Assembly (NCBI GenBank): GCA_951804985.1
Contig: OX638135.1
Location: forward strand, 39,530,002 to 39,594,001
DNA from: Dryomyza anilis
Taxonomy: Eukaryota > Arthropoda > Insecta > Diptera > Dryomyzidae
Length of the DNA: 64,000 nucleotides
Direction of reading: 5' to 3'
Shown here: piece by piece, positions 41,220 to 58,499 of the stretch
How positions within the stretch are numbered: position 1 is the first letter of the stretch
Layout: each line of letters begins with the position of its first letter
Notes under the pieces: model-generated
What the model was told of the DNA's origin: nothing
What the model saw: the letters and a program-made list of their open reading frames with translations, nothing else
The model's database searches: none
Position numbers and translations under genes: made by a program

Positions 41220-41880
41220 TGTAATTTCGATGCGTCCTCGTATCGTCGATCTGCAAGTGATTCTTCGTCATCATTTTCAGAATCAAGGTCACCAAACGAT
41301 GGTAAACTGTAATACGGCTTCAACTTATTTGAAGAGAACTCGGATGTCGTAATGTCGTTGTTTGCGCTTTGAGCCGGGTAGATCTTCTATTACGTACCGA
41401 TCACGTCCGAGTAACTTGGTGATCAGGAAGACCTTTGTACCGTGGTTCCAATTTGCGAGATGAACCGGTGCTGCCTGGTTCGTTCTCAGCTAAGACTAAG
41501 TAACTTTCGTTGTAAACAGTTGTCTTGACATGTGCCTTGTCAAATCGTCGTTTCGATTTTGATCTTTCATCGCCGACGCGTTTAGCTGCTTCTTCACGAA
41601 TCTAATGCAAATATCGCTCGAAATCCTTAGACGTGAAGGCGGTTCCACGTTCCGTCACCATACGCTCTGGAACACCAAAATAGCTGCATACCTCGTCCAA
41701 TACAGCAAGTACGTGTACTTTTAGTACCTGTACTTTTTACTGCGCGTACTTCACAATCGTACGCGCAGTAAAAAGTACGCGCAGTAAAAACGCGTCAACG
41801 AGTACCAAAATATACTCGTTACGTCTGCTACTGCGTGTAAATGGTCCTTAGTGATCAAGATGCACAGTCTTGATTTTTGT
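41220..41880 (-). pseudogene. Gypsy integrase C-terminal part
   Basis: FGVPERMVTERGTAFTSKDF carries the second catalytic region of the integrase core, with E in place of the usual D before RGTAFTS. AAKRVGDERSK, the EPRYKG loop and GRDRYVIEDLPGSKR are the C-terminal gypsy integrase blocks. Several frameshifts. A perfect 20-bp hairpin lies upstream at 41730-41778. Confidence 0.7.
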
Positions 41881-42179
41881 CTTTCGCTCGAAGTTTATTT
41901 ATAACTGGAATTGCATGCTGTCAATTCAATATTCTGCTGCCAACTCAGCTTTGTCAATGCGAAGAGATGCTGGTTATATCTCGTGATCATCTTCGCTCGG
42001 GTTATGACTTATTACATCAACGTGTGGCATATGCTGTCCGGAACGATGTTCAATGCTTTTTTTTGCATCGTCGTTCTATCAGTAATAACTATGACGCTTT
42101 TTCCGGAAACATAGTGTCGAAATATTTCAAGAGTTTCATTTCATTTCATATTTTATATCGTCTATGGATTTAATCCTTA

Positions 42180-42500
42180 CAGACTAGCAAACATCTTATT
42201 ACTCAATTATAAATATTAAATAACAAATTCTTAAATACTAGTTTGGGAAGCGAAAAATCTATCTTATCTGATATCTCATTAAATTCAATTAAAGCTCTCG
42301 TAATAGGCTCATTATTTCCATATTTTAAACATATTACAATATGTTAAATTTCTTATAGGAGCATTTAAATTAATTAATTTTAACAAATAATCACAATCAA
42401 TAATCCCAGAGATTATATCATAAACAAACATTAAAGAGAGTAAAATTCGTCTACATTCAAGACTTTTTAGATTTAACAACAAACAACGTGCATTATTTAA
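42180..42500 (-). pseudogene. LINE 3'-end fragment inserted in gypsy RNase H
   Basis: The minus strand reads RRILLSLMFVYDIISG, IDCDYLLKLINLNAP, then after one frameshift NNEPITRALIEFNEI to a stop. This is the conserved C-terminal tail of a non-LTR RT (CR1/Jockey-like), different from the two LINE families seen elsewhere in the window. Confidence 0.7.
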
Positions 42501-42639
42501 TGCACGTTGTTTCCACAACCGTAAGCGTTTCGAGTTCATAGCTATGGAACTTTTTCTCGTCAGTGTTCGTCGAACGACTGCAGTAAGCAACAAGTCTCCA
42601 TTCAGCGTCTTCTTTTTGCATGAGCACGCCATTTTAGGG

Positions 42640-43272
42640 CCCGAACGATATGCGTTTAAATTCAAAAGGTCCGTCTGTAGTCACAAATAAAGTGTATTTG
42701 CGACCATTCGGTTTGATGGGTATTTAGTAGTAACCATTGTTCAAGTCCAACGTCGTAAAATATTTATATTGCATCGCTTCTTGTATACGTTCCTCAATGT
42801 TCGACATTGGGTACATTTCTTTTTTTAATTGCTGGTTCAACCTTCTATAGTCGACGCATAAACGATCTTTGCCGCATTTCTACTTCACCAACAATACTGG
42901 ACTGGCAAAATCAGACTCAGAGTGTTTTATGATGTCGCTAGCTAACAGTTCGTTGATAATATCGGATACCATTGCTTTTTTCGGTTCAGGTATTCGGTAC
43001 GGTCTTTGAGTAACAGATTCTGCACAATCTAGTTCTATACGCATTTCCACCAGATCTGTTTTGCCTAACTCACCAAGTCCGTCCGCTAACACCTCTCTGT
43101 TTTCGTTTAACACTGCCAACAAGTTTGCGCAGGCTTCGTCTTCTTGTACGCCACAAATAATGTCATCCATCGATATGGACCGCTTTACGATGTCCTGATG
43201 CACCTTCATCACGCACCTTTTCACATTGAGCAAAAGTAAATTCACCATTTTGTATCGTTGCTCGAATGTCAC
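42640..43272 (-). pseudogene. Gypsy reverse transcriptase N-terminal half
   Basis: An open frame (42880-43272) has ELGKTDLVEM, RPYRIPEPKKAMV and ASPVLLVK. After a stop it continues KDRLCVDYRRLN and YFTTLDLNNGYY. It ends at FEFKRI, and the YxDD palm is deleted: RNase H sequence (LVAYCSRSTNTDEKKF) follows directly at about 42600. Confidence 0.75.
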
Positions 43273-43289
43273 TTCTGTTAAAAATATCT

Positions 43290-43710
43290 TGTCCTAAAAG
43301 GACGTCCGCAGGCAACAAACCAACATCAACGACGTACATATCAATGGTTCACGTTACTTCATCGAGCTGCAATGCTGCACACATTTTCTCGGTTGTTAAT
43401 CGTGTACCGCCTCAAATACCTTTTATTTTCATCGAACACGTTTCTGTCTTGATATTTAGCATTCTAGCTACTAATTTACGAATCATATGGCAATCGCTAC
43501 CAGTATCGATGTAAGCCGATGTTTGTTGTATACACGCACGTGTTTCTTGCACAAATCAAAACTATTACAGCATTCTGTTTTTTTCACCGACGCACTTTTA
43601 CCACAATTTTCAAGTTCGTTTCGCGAATGTACTTTTTGACAATCTCTACAGCGACGTCTCCGTGGTGGCTTAGGACAATTGCTAGAAATGTGCCATTTTT
43701 CAAAAAAAAT
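43290..43710 (-). pseudogene. Gypsy zinc knuckle and protease remnant
   Basis: KWHISSNCPKPPRRRRC and CRDCQKVHS are the decayed knuckle. Downstream, IDTGSDCHMI holds the D-T/S-G protease signature (near 43510), and LPADVLLGQDIF is the usual later protease block. Frames change between them. Confidence 0.65.
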
Positions 43711-44029
43711 TATAACACGTTCTTAAATTATCTTTTTTCGTCAAATTTCACAAAACATTGATTTTTCACGTCATTCGATTTAATGTTATTATTGTTAATG
43801 TCTTTACGCGCGATCGGTAAATTCTTTAAATATTCGTCAAGAGTTTCGCGCATGTCTTTCATTGTATCGAACTTTAACACCGCGATCGCAGATTGTAATT
43901 CACGATATTAAAGTCATTCGCTCGTATACTTTATGACTGACAATTCACTTAAACCATATAGTTTTCCCAGCGCGCTCATGCGAAATAATAATCGATAACT
44001 TTTTCGCCTTGCACACGCGTTGAATTACT

Positions 44030-44338
44030 CATTTATCATTCATGAATTTACGGAGTATTTACTTCGCGAAACGACACATTTCATTGTTCTGATTTGGGGC
44101 ACAACAGCAGGAGTGCTGCCGCGAACTGATTGTGCATTATCCGAAACGCACACATTTGTTATCGCACTCATAACGTATTCAACCATCTGTTTGAGTTCAT
44201 TCATTTAATCCTGAACTGTTGGTGTCGTCTCAACCAGTTCAGATTCACTAATTCACTTTTTGTTCCCGTCGTTTGCAAATCATTTTCGTGTAGTAAATCG
44301 ATAAGTTGCTTTTTGTTAAACGTAACAAGTTTCGGCAT
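44030..44338 (-). pseudogene. Gypsy Gag N-terminus with SAP-like motif
   Basis: From an ATG at 44336-44338 the minus strand reads MPKLVTFNKKQLIDLL, then HENDLQTTGTKSELV, matching the two-helix SAP pattern (a DNA-binding fold that some gypsy Gag proteins carry at the N-terminus). A TGA at 44201-44203 interrupts the frame, and it resumes at once with MNELKQMVEYVMSA. Confidence 0.6.
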
Positions 44339-44925
44339 TTTAATTTATTGTTAACACAAAGATATGTTGTTTTTAATTATTAAAATAATCGAAATTATTT
44401 TGGTGATTTTTCTTTTTGTCTTTTTTTGTTTTCGTTACGTTTTGCTTATTTGTGCAATTTCATTATCTTGTCTCTATTCGTTTTTTCCGCTCAATTTAGT
44501 TTTCTTGTTTCTATCGTTTCGTTTTCTACCGTTAAGTGGCACAATTTGGAACCGTTCATCGCGGACACTTTTTGTTTCGTTGCGCAATTTTCCGGTTCAT
44601 CGCTTCATTATTTTTTTCAAAATCAATTTTTCGATGCGCGTCACCGCTGTTATTTTTCGACGCGCAACACTGCGCTGTCGACGTCACTGTTAAATGCTGT
44701 CCGTTATTTTTCGTTTGTCGAGTTCGTTTCGCCATTTCGTTTTTTCAGCTAGCAGCTGGCTTTAACTTCGTTTTTTTATTTTTTATTCCATGTTCTTCGA
44801 GCATATAAAACAAATTTTGGATATAAACTCACTTCTGAAGTTAAAAAACAACTCGAACACACGTTTTAAATGTGGAATGCATTTATTAATAGAGTTTAAA
44901 AGTAAAATAAAAGTAAGAATTTTCC

Positions 44926-46545
44926 AGAATTTTTAAAAGGGTCCTTTTTAAGGACATCAATTTTGAAATGCAAGGATAATGGCCACCGGCCACATGTTAA
45001 AGATTAGAATTGACAACTTTATTTTTCTGAAAGCATATTCTATTACCTTTAAAACGATCCATCAATGGAGTTTCTAGCATATCTACTTTAAGAGATATTA
45101 AAATATGAACAACCATACAAAAGTGATGCATATCTCAATGCATATCTCAATAATGCATATCTCAATGCATATCTCAATAAGCTTTATCAGGTGCCTAAAT
45201 TTCATTGAAATCGAAGAAGGTGAGTTCCAACCGCTGTTCGACTTGGTGTGGAATGGCCCATATACAATAAGCTAAACAGTGCAGGCCAAAATAATATTTA
45301 AGATCATGTTTCTTAGTACTTTTTATATAAATATGTTTATTAAGGTACGAAACTAGATACATATGTACAGCATTTTAAAACGTTTTTATTAGGTTTTTTT
45401 CTTCTCTGTCTGTTCGGTATAAATTTTGTAATTGATTTTAAGCTACCTTCGTGATGAGCTACAGATTTGTGATTTCAAATATTGCCTCGAATTGGATGAC
45501 AATGCATAATTATCGTTTTCTTGCCATGCGGTTCATCATGGTTCTATCGACGTGGTCCCATATTAAGGACACTTTAAAACACGAATATTTTTCATATTAA
45601 TAATATTAGGCCTTTTGAATTGTGTCAGACAAAAATTTAACTGACACAAAAAAAAAGGAAAAATAAAAATATTTTTTAATGTAAAAAGTTTGTGGTACGT
45701 AGACATTTTTTAAATTGCGATAATTATTGTTAAAGCTATTCACGAACTCATATTTAACAATTTGTATTGATAAATTAACGTTGATTTTGAAATCGTTATT
45801 AAGCTTTAAAGCATGTTATGTTACAGAATCACTCAATCGTTACTGCAAGCTACAATTTTCGTTATTTAACAATATTGCAAAATTATAACTTTCCCCCCCA
45901 CAGATACCGTAAATAACGTTTATTCTTATTTTTTTTATGAAAAAATAAATGTTACAAAATGATTACGCTAATTTTGAGAATGCAGGATCAATTATTTTCG
46001 CAAGCAGAATTGAAATCTGCAATGATGCAATTTATGTATTTTTAAAGAAAAAACCAGTTGGAAAGTTTAGATCACATGGGAAATTTTAAAGTAGGAATAT
46101 TTTATAGTAGGTGTTATTATGATAGTTAGGATTATCGAAATTATAGTCGGTCTAAGCCGATACAAATTGTTCATTTGATACCCATATTTACAAATGGGTA
46201 GGTGTACTGAATTTCGATTTTTTTCAACCACACGTTGTTTCACGGGAAAACATTATTTTCATGTATTTGAGCAAAATATTTGACCAAAAAAGTTTACCTA
46301 AAAAAGTTTACCTACAGTAAAATTCACCAGTAGATGTATGTTTTATATGAGGTATTTGAACATAAGTTGTCGGTTCACAGGTCACAATGAGCTGACCATT
46401 TTCACTGACAGACAGTGTAGATATATAAGTAATCTAAATTAGGAGTTTCATTTATTTATCTCTTATACTTTTTCTCTAATCAAGATTTCAACAGATAGAC
46501 AGACGGACATCGCTAAATCGACTCAGACTCAGTGTTACAAACGGT
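44926..46545. repeat. 1.6-kb dispersed repeat, copy 1
   Basis: From AGAATTTTTAAAAGGGTCC to the CAGACGGACATCGC block it matches 48253-49895 with few changes. The 3' third is a partial ATACCCTACAC-type repeat. Copy 1 has lost the stretch equivalent to 49437-49555. A short TATCTCAATGCA tandem lies at 45126-45180. No coding motifs. Confidence 0.85.
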
Positions 46546-46546
46546 G

Positions 46547-46547
<1 letters not shown>

Positions 46548-46599
<52 letters not shown>

Positions 46600-46607
46600 T
46601 ATATTTA

Positions 46608-46647
<40 letters not shown>
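46548..46647. repeat. TA microsatellite
   Basis: TA runs interrupted by ACATATATATATTTATATT. Confidence 0.97.
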
Positions 46648-46652
<5 letters not shown>

Positions 46653-46813
46653 TTTAATCATACTAGAGATGATTAAAAAAATTTAAAAATAACAATTTGA
46701 ATGTAATTTTTTTTAATACATTGTGAATTAATTGAATATTTTATGTACGATTATAGCACAGCACATTATATGATTTCTTAGTATGTTATTCCGAGCCTGA
46801 CAAAACCTCAACC

Positions 46814-47088
46814 CATAAGTCGTAGGACCGAATTCGTTTATTCGAATATGTTTCGGACGTCTCCCCGAGTATTTTAAGACTAAAATAAAAAATATAGTAG
46901 GCAGGATTTTTAAAATATTGCGGTTTCAATTTTTTTTGCGGTTTATAAAAAATATCTTAAAAAATATTTTAAAAAATCGAGATATTTTAAAAACCTTTCT
47001 ACGATTTTTTTTTTAATTTAGTCCTAAAATACTCGGGGAGGATGTCCGAAACATATTCTTAAAAAACGATTTGCTCCCACGACTTTTG
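46814..47088. mobile_element. Foldback/MITE with about 75-bp inverted arms
   Basis: The left arm (46814-46890, containing TATGTTTCGGACGTCTCCCC and GAGTATTTTAAGAC) and the right arm (47012-47088) are reverse complements with scattered mismatches. The loop of about 120 bp is AT-rich. No coding sequence, so a non-autonomous element is likely. Confidence 0.8.
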
Positions 47089-47977
47089 AATTGAAAGTGT
47101 TTCAGGCTAGGCGTGCGCTCATACTCAGTATTTGAAGCAATTTTAATATTCTGACTGATTTATTTTGAACTTCATTCAAAATACTTCAGCTAATATACTG
47201 AAATATATGCTATAAAATTGGGGTTGATCAAAGTTACAACCAATCAAAAAATACAGATCTTTATGGAAAAAGCTCTATTTCTTTATTCGTTATTTTTCAG
47301 TTTGTTATTCAAATATTTGGAATAACTAATAAATTTTATTTGTTTGGAAATCATTTCAAATTTCTTTGAGTTTATTTAGAATAAATTTGTATTTACAAAA
47401 ATTTTTTTTGTTGATTAAATTTATTTCAATAATTTTTTTTTTTTAAATTTCTAATAAATGTTTGAAATTTGACGATTTAAAAACTTATTGATACAACTTT
47501 ATTTGAAATGTATTTGAATAATGCCCTAATCTGGTGTATAGTGTTATTTGATATATATTTGTAAAGCAAATCAAGTGATTTAAAGTAAACAAATAAATTT
47601 GAAGAAACAAAATTTAATATTTCGCCAAAAGTAAATGTCTTACTACGAGCTTCAATTTTATTTAATTGTATGAATTTAATGTTATTTTTTGATTATTGTT
47701 AATACAACTGGATTTTAATACATATTTTTTTAGGCTGTATTTTGTTAAATTTTTATGTAACCAAAAGTTTCTTCTATAAATAGCCCATTAAATGCACTTT
47801 AAATTGGCATATAAACCCAGAAAAAAATTCCCTCAAATTCCATTAAAATTGGTCAATAGGACAATTATTGATTTAATAGTATACACAAATTAAATCTGTT
47901 CATATAAACTCAATGTCATAGTATGTTTTAGTACAAACTAACTTGTTTGCACACAAAATGTTATAGACAAAATACAA

Positions 47978-47978
<1 letters not shown>
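47089..47978. other. AT-rich interval, nothing recognised
   Basis: No motif-bearing frame and no internal repeat of note. Confidence 0.4.
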
Positions 47979-48034
<56 letters not shown>

Positions 48035-48040
48035 TATAAA
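47979..48040. repeat. TA microsatellite
   Basis: TA run followed directly by dispersed-repeat sequence (TGACTGACGCCATTTTCG) related to 36990-37050. Confidence 0.95.
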
Positions 48041-49895
48041 TATTTTTATTTTTGACTGACGCCATTTTCGAAATTAGAGTTACCAATACATTAAAAAATT
48101 ATTGCAAATTTTACTTTTGTAAAAAAAAAAATATTTTTCAATACAAAAAATTTGTAAAAATTTAGAAAATTAATTTTAAAAATATGATCAGAATACCATC
48201 TTGAATTTTGCCATGAACATTTATATTAAATCAACCAAATTACACGATTTTTTTCAGAATTTTTAAAAGGGTCCGTTTTAAGGACATCAATTTTGAAATG
48301 CAAGAATAATGGCCACCGGCCACATGTTAAAGATTAGAATTTACAGCTTAATTTTCTGAAAGCCTGTTCTATTACCTTTAAAACGAGCCATCAATGGAGT
48401 AAGAGATATTAAAATATGAACAACCATACAAAAGTGATGTATATCTCAATGCATATCTCAATAATGCATATCTCAATGCATATCTCAATAAGCTTTATCA
48501 GGTGCCTAAATTTCATTGAAATCGAAGAAGGTGAGTTCCAACCGCTGTTCGACTTGGTGTACAATAAGCTAAACAGTGCTGGCCAAAATAATATTTAAGA
48601 TCATGTTTCTTAGTACTTTTTATATAAATATGTTTATTAAGGTACGAAACTAGATATATATGTACAGCATTTTAAAACGTGTTCATTAGGTTTTTTTCTT
48701 CTCTGTCTGTTCGGTTCTTGATTTTGAACTACCTTCGTGATGAGCTACAGATTTGTGATTTCAAATATTGCCTCGAATTGGATGACAATGCATAATTATC
48801 GTTTTCTTGCCATGCGGTTCATCATGGTTCTATCGACATGGTCCTATATTAAGGACACTTTAAAACACGAATATTTTTCATATTAATAATATTAGGCCTT
48901 TTGAATTGTGTCAGACAAAAATTTAACTGACACAAAAAAAAAAAAGGAAAAATAAAAATATTTTTTAATGTAAAAAGTTTGTGGTACGTAGACATTTTTT
49001 AAATTGCGATAATTATTGTTAAAGCTATTCACGAACTCATATTTAACAATTTGTATTGATAAATTAACGTTGATTTAGAAATCGTTATTAAGCTTTAAAG
49101 CATGTTATGTTACAGGATCACTCAATCGTTACTGCAAGCTACAATTTTCGTTATTTAACAATATCGCAAAATTATAACTAAAATCCCCCCCACAGATACC
49201 GTAAATAACGTTTATTCTTATTTTTTTATGAAAAAATAAACGTGTTACAAAATGATTACGCTAATTTTGAGAATGCAGGATCAATTATTTTCGCATGCAG
49301 AATTGAAATCTGCAATGATTTTTATTTATTTTTAAAGAAAAGGTTAGATCACATGGAAAATTTTAAAGTAGGAATATTTTATAGTAGGTGTTATTATGAT
49401 AGTTAGGATTATCGAAATTAAAGTCGGTCGAAGCCGACTATAAATACCCTACACATATGTGTGGTTACCATTCAAAGTGGTATATAGGTCACCAGGGTAT
49501 ACGAATCCTGAAAATAACTACAAAATTTTAATCGCTGAAGAATTTTCATTCATTTGATACCCATATTTACAAATGGGTAGGTGTACCGAATTTCGTTTTT
49601 TTTTTTCATCCACACGTCGTTTCACGGGAAAACATTATTTTCATGTATTTGAGCATGAATAATATTTGACCAAAAAAATTTACCTAAGCACATATACAGT
49701 AAAATTCACCAGTAGATGTAGGTTTTATGTGAGGTATTTGAACATAAGTGGTCGGTCGGTTCACAATGGGCTGATCATGCCCATTTTCACTGACAGACAG
49801 CGTAGATATATAAGTAATCTAAATTATGAGTTTCATTTATTTATCTCTTCTTCTGTAATCAAGATTTCAACAGACAGACAGACGGACATCGCCGG
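48041..49895. repeat. 1.6-kb dispersed repeat, copy 2, with extended 5' part
   Basis: It matches 44926-46545 and extends further left into sequence shared with 36990-37160. The right part (49437-49895) is a more complete ATACCCTACAC-type repeat whose right terminus is missing. Confidence 0.85.
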
Positions 49896-50087
49896 TCCGT
49901 AGGCTGGGCCACCGCTATTTTTTTGTTTTTTTAAACTGGCGATTTTATAGTTTTAATGGCACATCTCATGTAACAGTGCACTCCAACTATTCGCGAAAAT
50001 GGCCTTTTGGTTATTACTAGAGATGTTACGGACCTCCGCAAACGCGTAGCAGCCGCATTGACACATCTGCATCTCGGCGGATGTTTG

Positions 50088-50223
<136 letters not shown>

Positions 50224-50521
50224 GGTGGTAAGAATTTTTCTTTTCTTTAGCGTTCAGTGAAAAATCAGTAAGTCTCATATAAACAGTAAAAGTGCTCCAG
50301 TTTATCCAAATAACTGTATCGAATTTCTGTTTGCATTGGAGATGAAAGAACTGCATAATATCTATCATATAATCCAAAAATCGTTGAAATCCGACTATTT
50401 TCTGGAGCACAGTTTTATTCAGATTTCGACGAGTGCCGTTCAATGAAAAATCAATAAGTCTCATATAAACAGAAAAAGTGGTCCAGTTTATCCAAATAAT
50501 TGTATTTGATTTCAGTTTAAA

Positions 50522-54407
<3,886 letters not shown>

Positions 54408-57400
54408 GACCCGCCATATAAAAACTCTGATTCAACGAAAACATAAAAAATGCCTTGGATATCGACCCGAAAACACGATGACAACCTACGCAAACGTATA
54501 AAGGACCATGATTTACGGGTCTGCCGTGCAATGTCCGAACCCTTTATTGGGATGGTGCCACTATCCAGTTGGTTGATGTCCTCGAAAGATACAAGGCTGA
54601 CATCACCGCAGTCCAGGAAATGCGATGTACAGGACAGGGCTGCTCTAAACAGGCATCCTGTGACATTTACTACAGCTGCCATGAGGAGAGGCATGAATTT
54701 GGTTGTGGATTTGTAGTCGGCAAGAGACTCCGCCACCTTGTCTCTAGGTTCACACCCGTGAACGAATGTCTAGCAACAATCCTCATCAATGCTAAATACT
54801 TCTACATCAGCCTAATTTGAGCGCACGCTGCGACGAATGAGAAGGACAATGAAACTAAAGAGACTTCTATGAGCGCCTCGACGAAACCTATGAGCGCTGC
54901 CCCCGTCACGACATCAAAATTGTGATTGGCGACTTTAATGCCAAGTTGGGCCATGAGGGTATTTTTGGTTCAACGGTTGGACAATTCAGCCTCCACGTCA
55001 ACACCTCCGACAATGGAATGAGGCTGATCGACTTCGCCACAGCACGAAACATGGTAATAGTGGTAATAGATTCAAGCATCTCAATATTCACAAGGCCACG
55101 TGGCGGTCATCCGATCAGAACACGCGCAACTAAATTGATCATGTTGTGATTGACGGAAGGCACGCTTCTAGTGTGATGGATGTACGCTCGATCCGAAATG
55201 CCAACATCGACTCGGATCACTTTCTTGTAGCAGCCAAGGTTCGCACACGCTTATGCGTTGCGAAAAACGCACGGAAACCCACGCAAATAAAGCTAGACGT
55301 CAGTAAGCTGCACACACAATAGACCGAACAAGCCTATGCCGCTCGACTCTCACACCTGCTTGCCCAAGGCACTCACCCTCTCGATGAAATATGCGAGCAG
55401 TGGACACACGTCTCCCGCTCAATGCGTACTGCTGCCGAAGAGGTGCTTGGATTCCAACCCCACTACGGAACAAGTGGTTTGACGAAGAGTCAAACCAGAG
55501 AAAGACTCTGCATATAGAGCCACCCTGCAGTCGGTAGTTACGCGAGCCGCGAAGGAGCGATACAGAGAGAAGAGGAAGGAGGATAGACATCTTTTTAAGC
55601 GCAAGGAAAGAGAATTAGAAAGACGCGAGTGTTAAGATATTGAGATGCATGGCGACAGGAACGAGGCTCGAAAATTCTTTCAGAAGATAAGACGCCTGAC
55701 CAGAGGTTTAAAGACCGGACCCTCTTCCTGTCAGGACGAGGGCCGGAATCTAGTAACAGATGTCCAGGGTACACTGAGTTTATAGAGCGAGCACTTCTCT
55801 GATCTTCTAGCAGGCGATGATGATAGTTATTCCGCAGATAGAGAAGACAGCTTGACAACCCCAGTTGCTGACGACGGCGTTGAAATACCGCCGCTTGACC
55901 GTGAAGAGGTCTGCACAGCCATCAACAGGCTGAAAAACAACAAAGCCGCAGGATCGGATGGTCTGCCTGCTGAGTTGTTTAAGACCAGAGGCGATGAGCT
56001 CATAACGAGCATGCACCAGCTCAGAAAAAAGCATGCCTAGCGAATGGAATCTCAGTATACTCTGCCCAATCCTTAAGAAGGGGGATCCCACGATACGCGC
56101 CAACTACAGTGGGATAAGTCTCCTCAACATCGCGTATACAGATCTAACGAGCGTATTATGTGAAAGACTGAAGCCCATCGACAACAGACTGATTGGATCT
56201 TATCAGTGCGGCTTATGACCGGGCAAGTCCACCATAGAACCGATTTTCACATTGCGTCAAATACTGGAAAAGACCAAAGAGAGGCAGATCGACACCCACC
56301 ACCTCTTCGTCGACTACAAAGCTGCCTTCGACAGTCCGATAAGAAGTCGCCTATACGCCTCCATGTCTGAGTTCGGAATACCTGCGAAACTTATAAGGCT
56401 TAGTAGGATGACACTGAGCGACACATGTTGCTGAGTGAGAATTGGGAACAACCTCACCGATACGTTTAATACCGAACGAGGTTTCAGACAAGGCTATTCC
56501 CTATCGTGTGACTTCTTCAACCTAATAATGCTGCTCGGATACGCCGATGATATCGACATCATTGGGCACAGCAGTCAGTGCAGCATTCTCCAGTTTAGAG
56601 AGGGAATCGCGTCGAATGGGTCTTACGGTGAACGAGGACAAGATGAATCATCTAGTGTCAACAAACAAAGAGTCCCGGCAACTTGGACAACATGTCACTA
56701 TTGACAACCACAACTTCGAAGTTGTGAAGAACTTCGTATACCTAGGAACCAGCATCAACGAGGAAAACAATGTCAGCCTGGAGATTAGCCGAAGAATAAC
56801 TCTTGCCAACAGGTGTTACTTTGGGCTCAGTAGGCAATTGAGGAGCAGAGCCCTCTCTCGACGGACAAAAATTACGCTCTATATGCCAGTCCTCCTCTAT
56901 GGCGCTGAGGCATGGACGCTTGCCAACACCGATGAGCGAGCTTTAGGAGCGTTCGAGAGAAAGATTCTTCGAAAAATCAATGGCTCGATATGCGTTGAAA
57001 ACCAGTACAGAATCAGATGGGACGACGAGCTGTATAAGCTATACGCCGACATTGACATAGTCAGGCGCATTAAGATCCAGCGCCTACGCTGGTTTGGAAA
57101 CGTCGAGCGTATGGATGAAAGCGCTCCAGCAAAAAAGGTGTTCAATTCTGTGCCCAGTGGTGGTCAACGTAGGAGAGGGCGTCCGAATCTCCGGTGGAAC
57201 GACCAAGTGCGAGATAACCTGACAACACTTGGAGTGCAAAACTGGCGCCAGCGCGCGCAATGCAGAAGCGACTGGCGAGGGGTGATTGCTGCGGCCGAAA
57301 CCCATCATGGGTTGTAATGGCCAAAAAAGTAAGTAAGTCGTTCAGTGAAAAGTCGTTAAGTCCATTTTTGGAAAATATTGAGATAAGTATGCCACTATAA

Positions 57401-58139
57401 AAAAACGAACTTATCTTTACGCTGGAAAAGCCCTCATAGTTCTACATCTTACCGAACTGAAGATATTAAAAATAAAAAATCACTTACTCCAAATATTTAA
57501 AAATTCAGTTCAGTAAAAAGTACTCAAGTCCACAATTAGCCCTTAAAAAGGGGCCAGTCAAATCTATTTAGGACTTAAACTATAGAAGCAGACATTGACA
57601 TTCCTTATCAAAAAACATGTCGCGACGTAAAAAATAAGGTCTTAGTGATTTTTCATTAAACGGCAATCGCAGAAATTTGAATAAAACCGTGCTCCACAAA
57701 ATAGTCGGATTTCAACGATTTTGGTATTAAATGATAGATATTATGTAGTTCTTTCATCTCTAAATAAAACTGAAATCAGATACAATTATTTGGATAAACT
57801 GGAGCACTGTTACTGTTTATATGGGACTTAGTAATTTTCCACTGAACGGCAATCGTCAAAATATGATTAAAACGGTGCCGAGTCCACAAAAATGATCGGA
57901 TTTCAACGATTTTGGGATTAAATGATTAATATTATGCAGTTCTTTCAACTCTTATTTAAACTGAAATCAATACAATTATTTGGATAAACTGAATCACTTT
58001 TACTGTTTATATGAGACTTATCGCTTTTTCACTGAACGGCAAGCGTCGAAATCTGAATAAAACTGTGCTCCACAAAATAGTCGGATTTCAACGATTTCGG
58101 GATTAAATGATAGATATTATGTAGTTCTTTCAACTCTTA

Positions 58140-58140
<1 letters not shown>
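54408..58140. repeat. Large palindrome, right arm
   Basis: Starts GTGACCCGCCATATAAAAAC and ends TCAACTCTTATG, beyond which a TA tract begins. It is the more complete arm. Confidence 0.93.
57341..57640. other. Unique flank inside the right arm
   Basis: Mirrors 51025-51325. It is not part of the LINE, so the inverted copy includes genomic flank on both sides. No gene seen. Confidence 0.7.
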
Positions 58141-58294
<154 letters not shown>

Positions 58295-58499
58295 GAATGA
58301 TTTTTCAATTTAGGGTTTTCAGTTCACATTTACGTATAAAATATCACAATGAATAACCACGATTTAATACAGATTGGTTGAAAAAAGAGAATATAATTAA
58401 AATAATTAATGTTTGGTCTTTTTTGAAAGGTATTTAACAATTTTTCATGGTGACCCAACGTGACCAACGGACCAATTTTTTTTTTCATGTTTTTCAGAA

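Larger units (their letters stand above)
40985..44910 (-). mobile_element. Decayed gypsy-type LTR retrotransposon, minus strand
   Basis: Matching LTR-like pieces lie at 40990-41060 and 44847-44907 (AACAACTCGAAC...CACGTTTTAAATGT). Between them, in minus-strand order, are Gag (SAP-like motif), zinc knuckle, protease, RT, RNase H and integrase remnants. A LINE 3' end interrupts it at 42180-42500. Every domain carries stops or frameshifts. Confidence 0.8.

Noticed and set aside
43266..44808. Several plus-strand frames rich in F and L across the gypsy relic
   Set aside because: They are antisense to recognisable Gag, protease and RT pieces on the minus strand.
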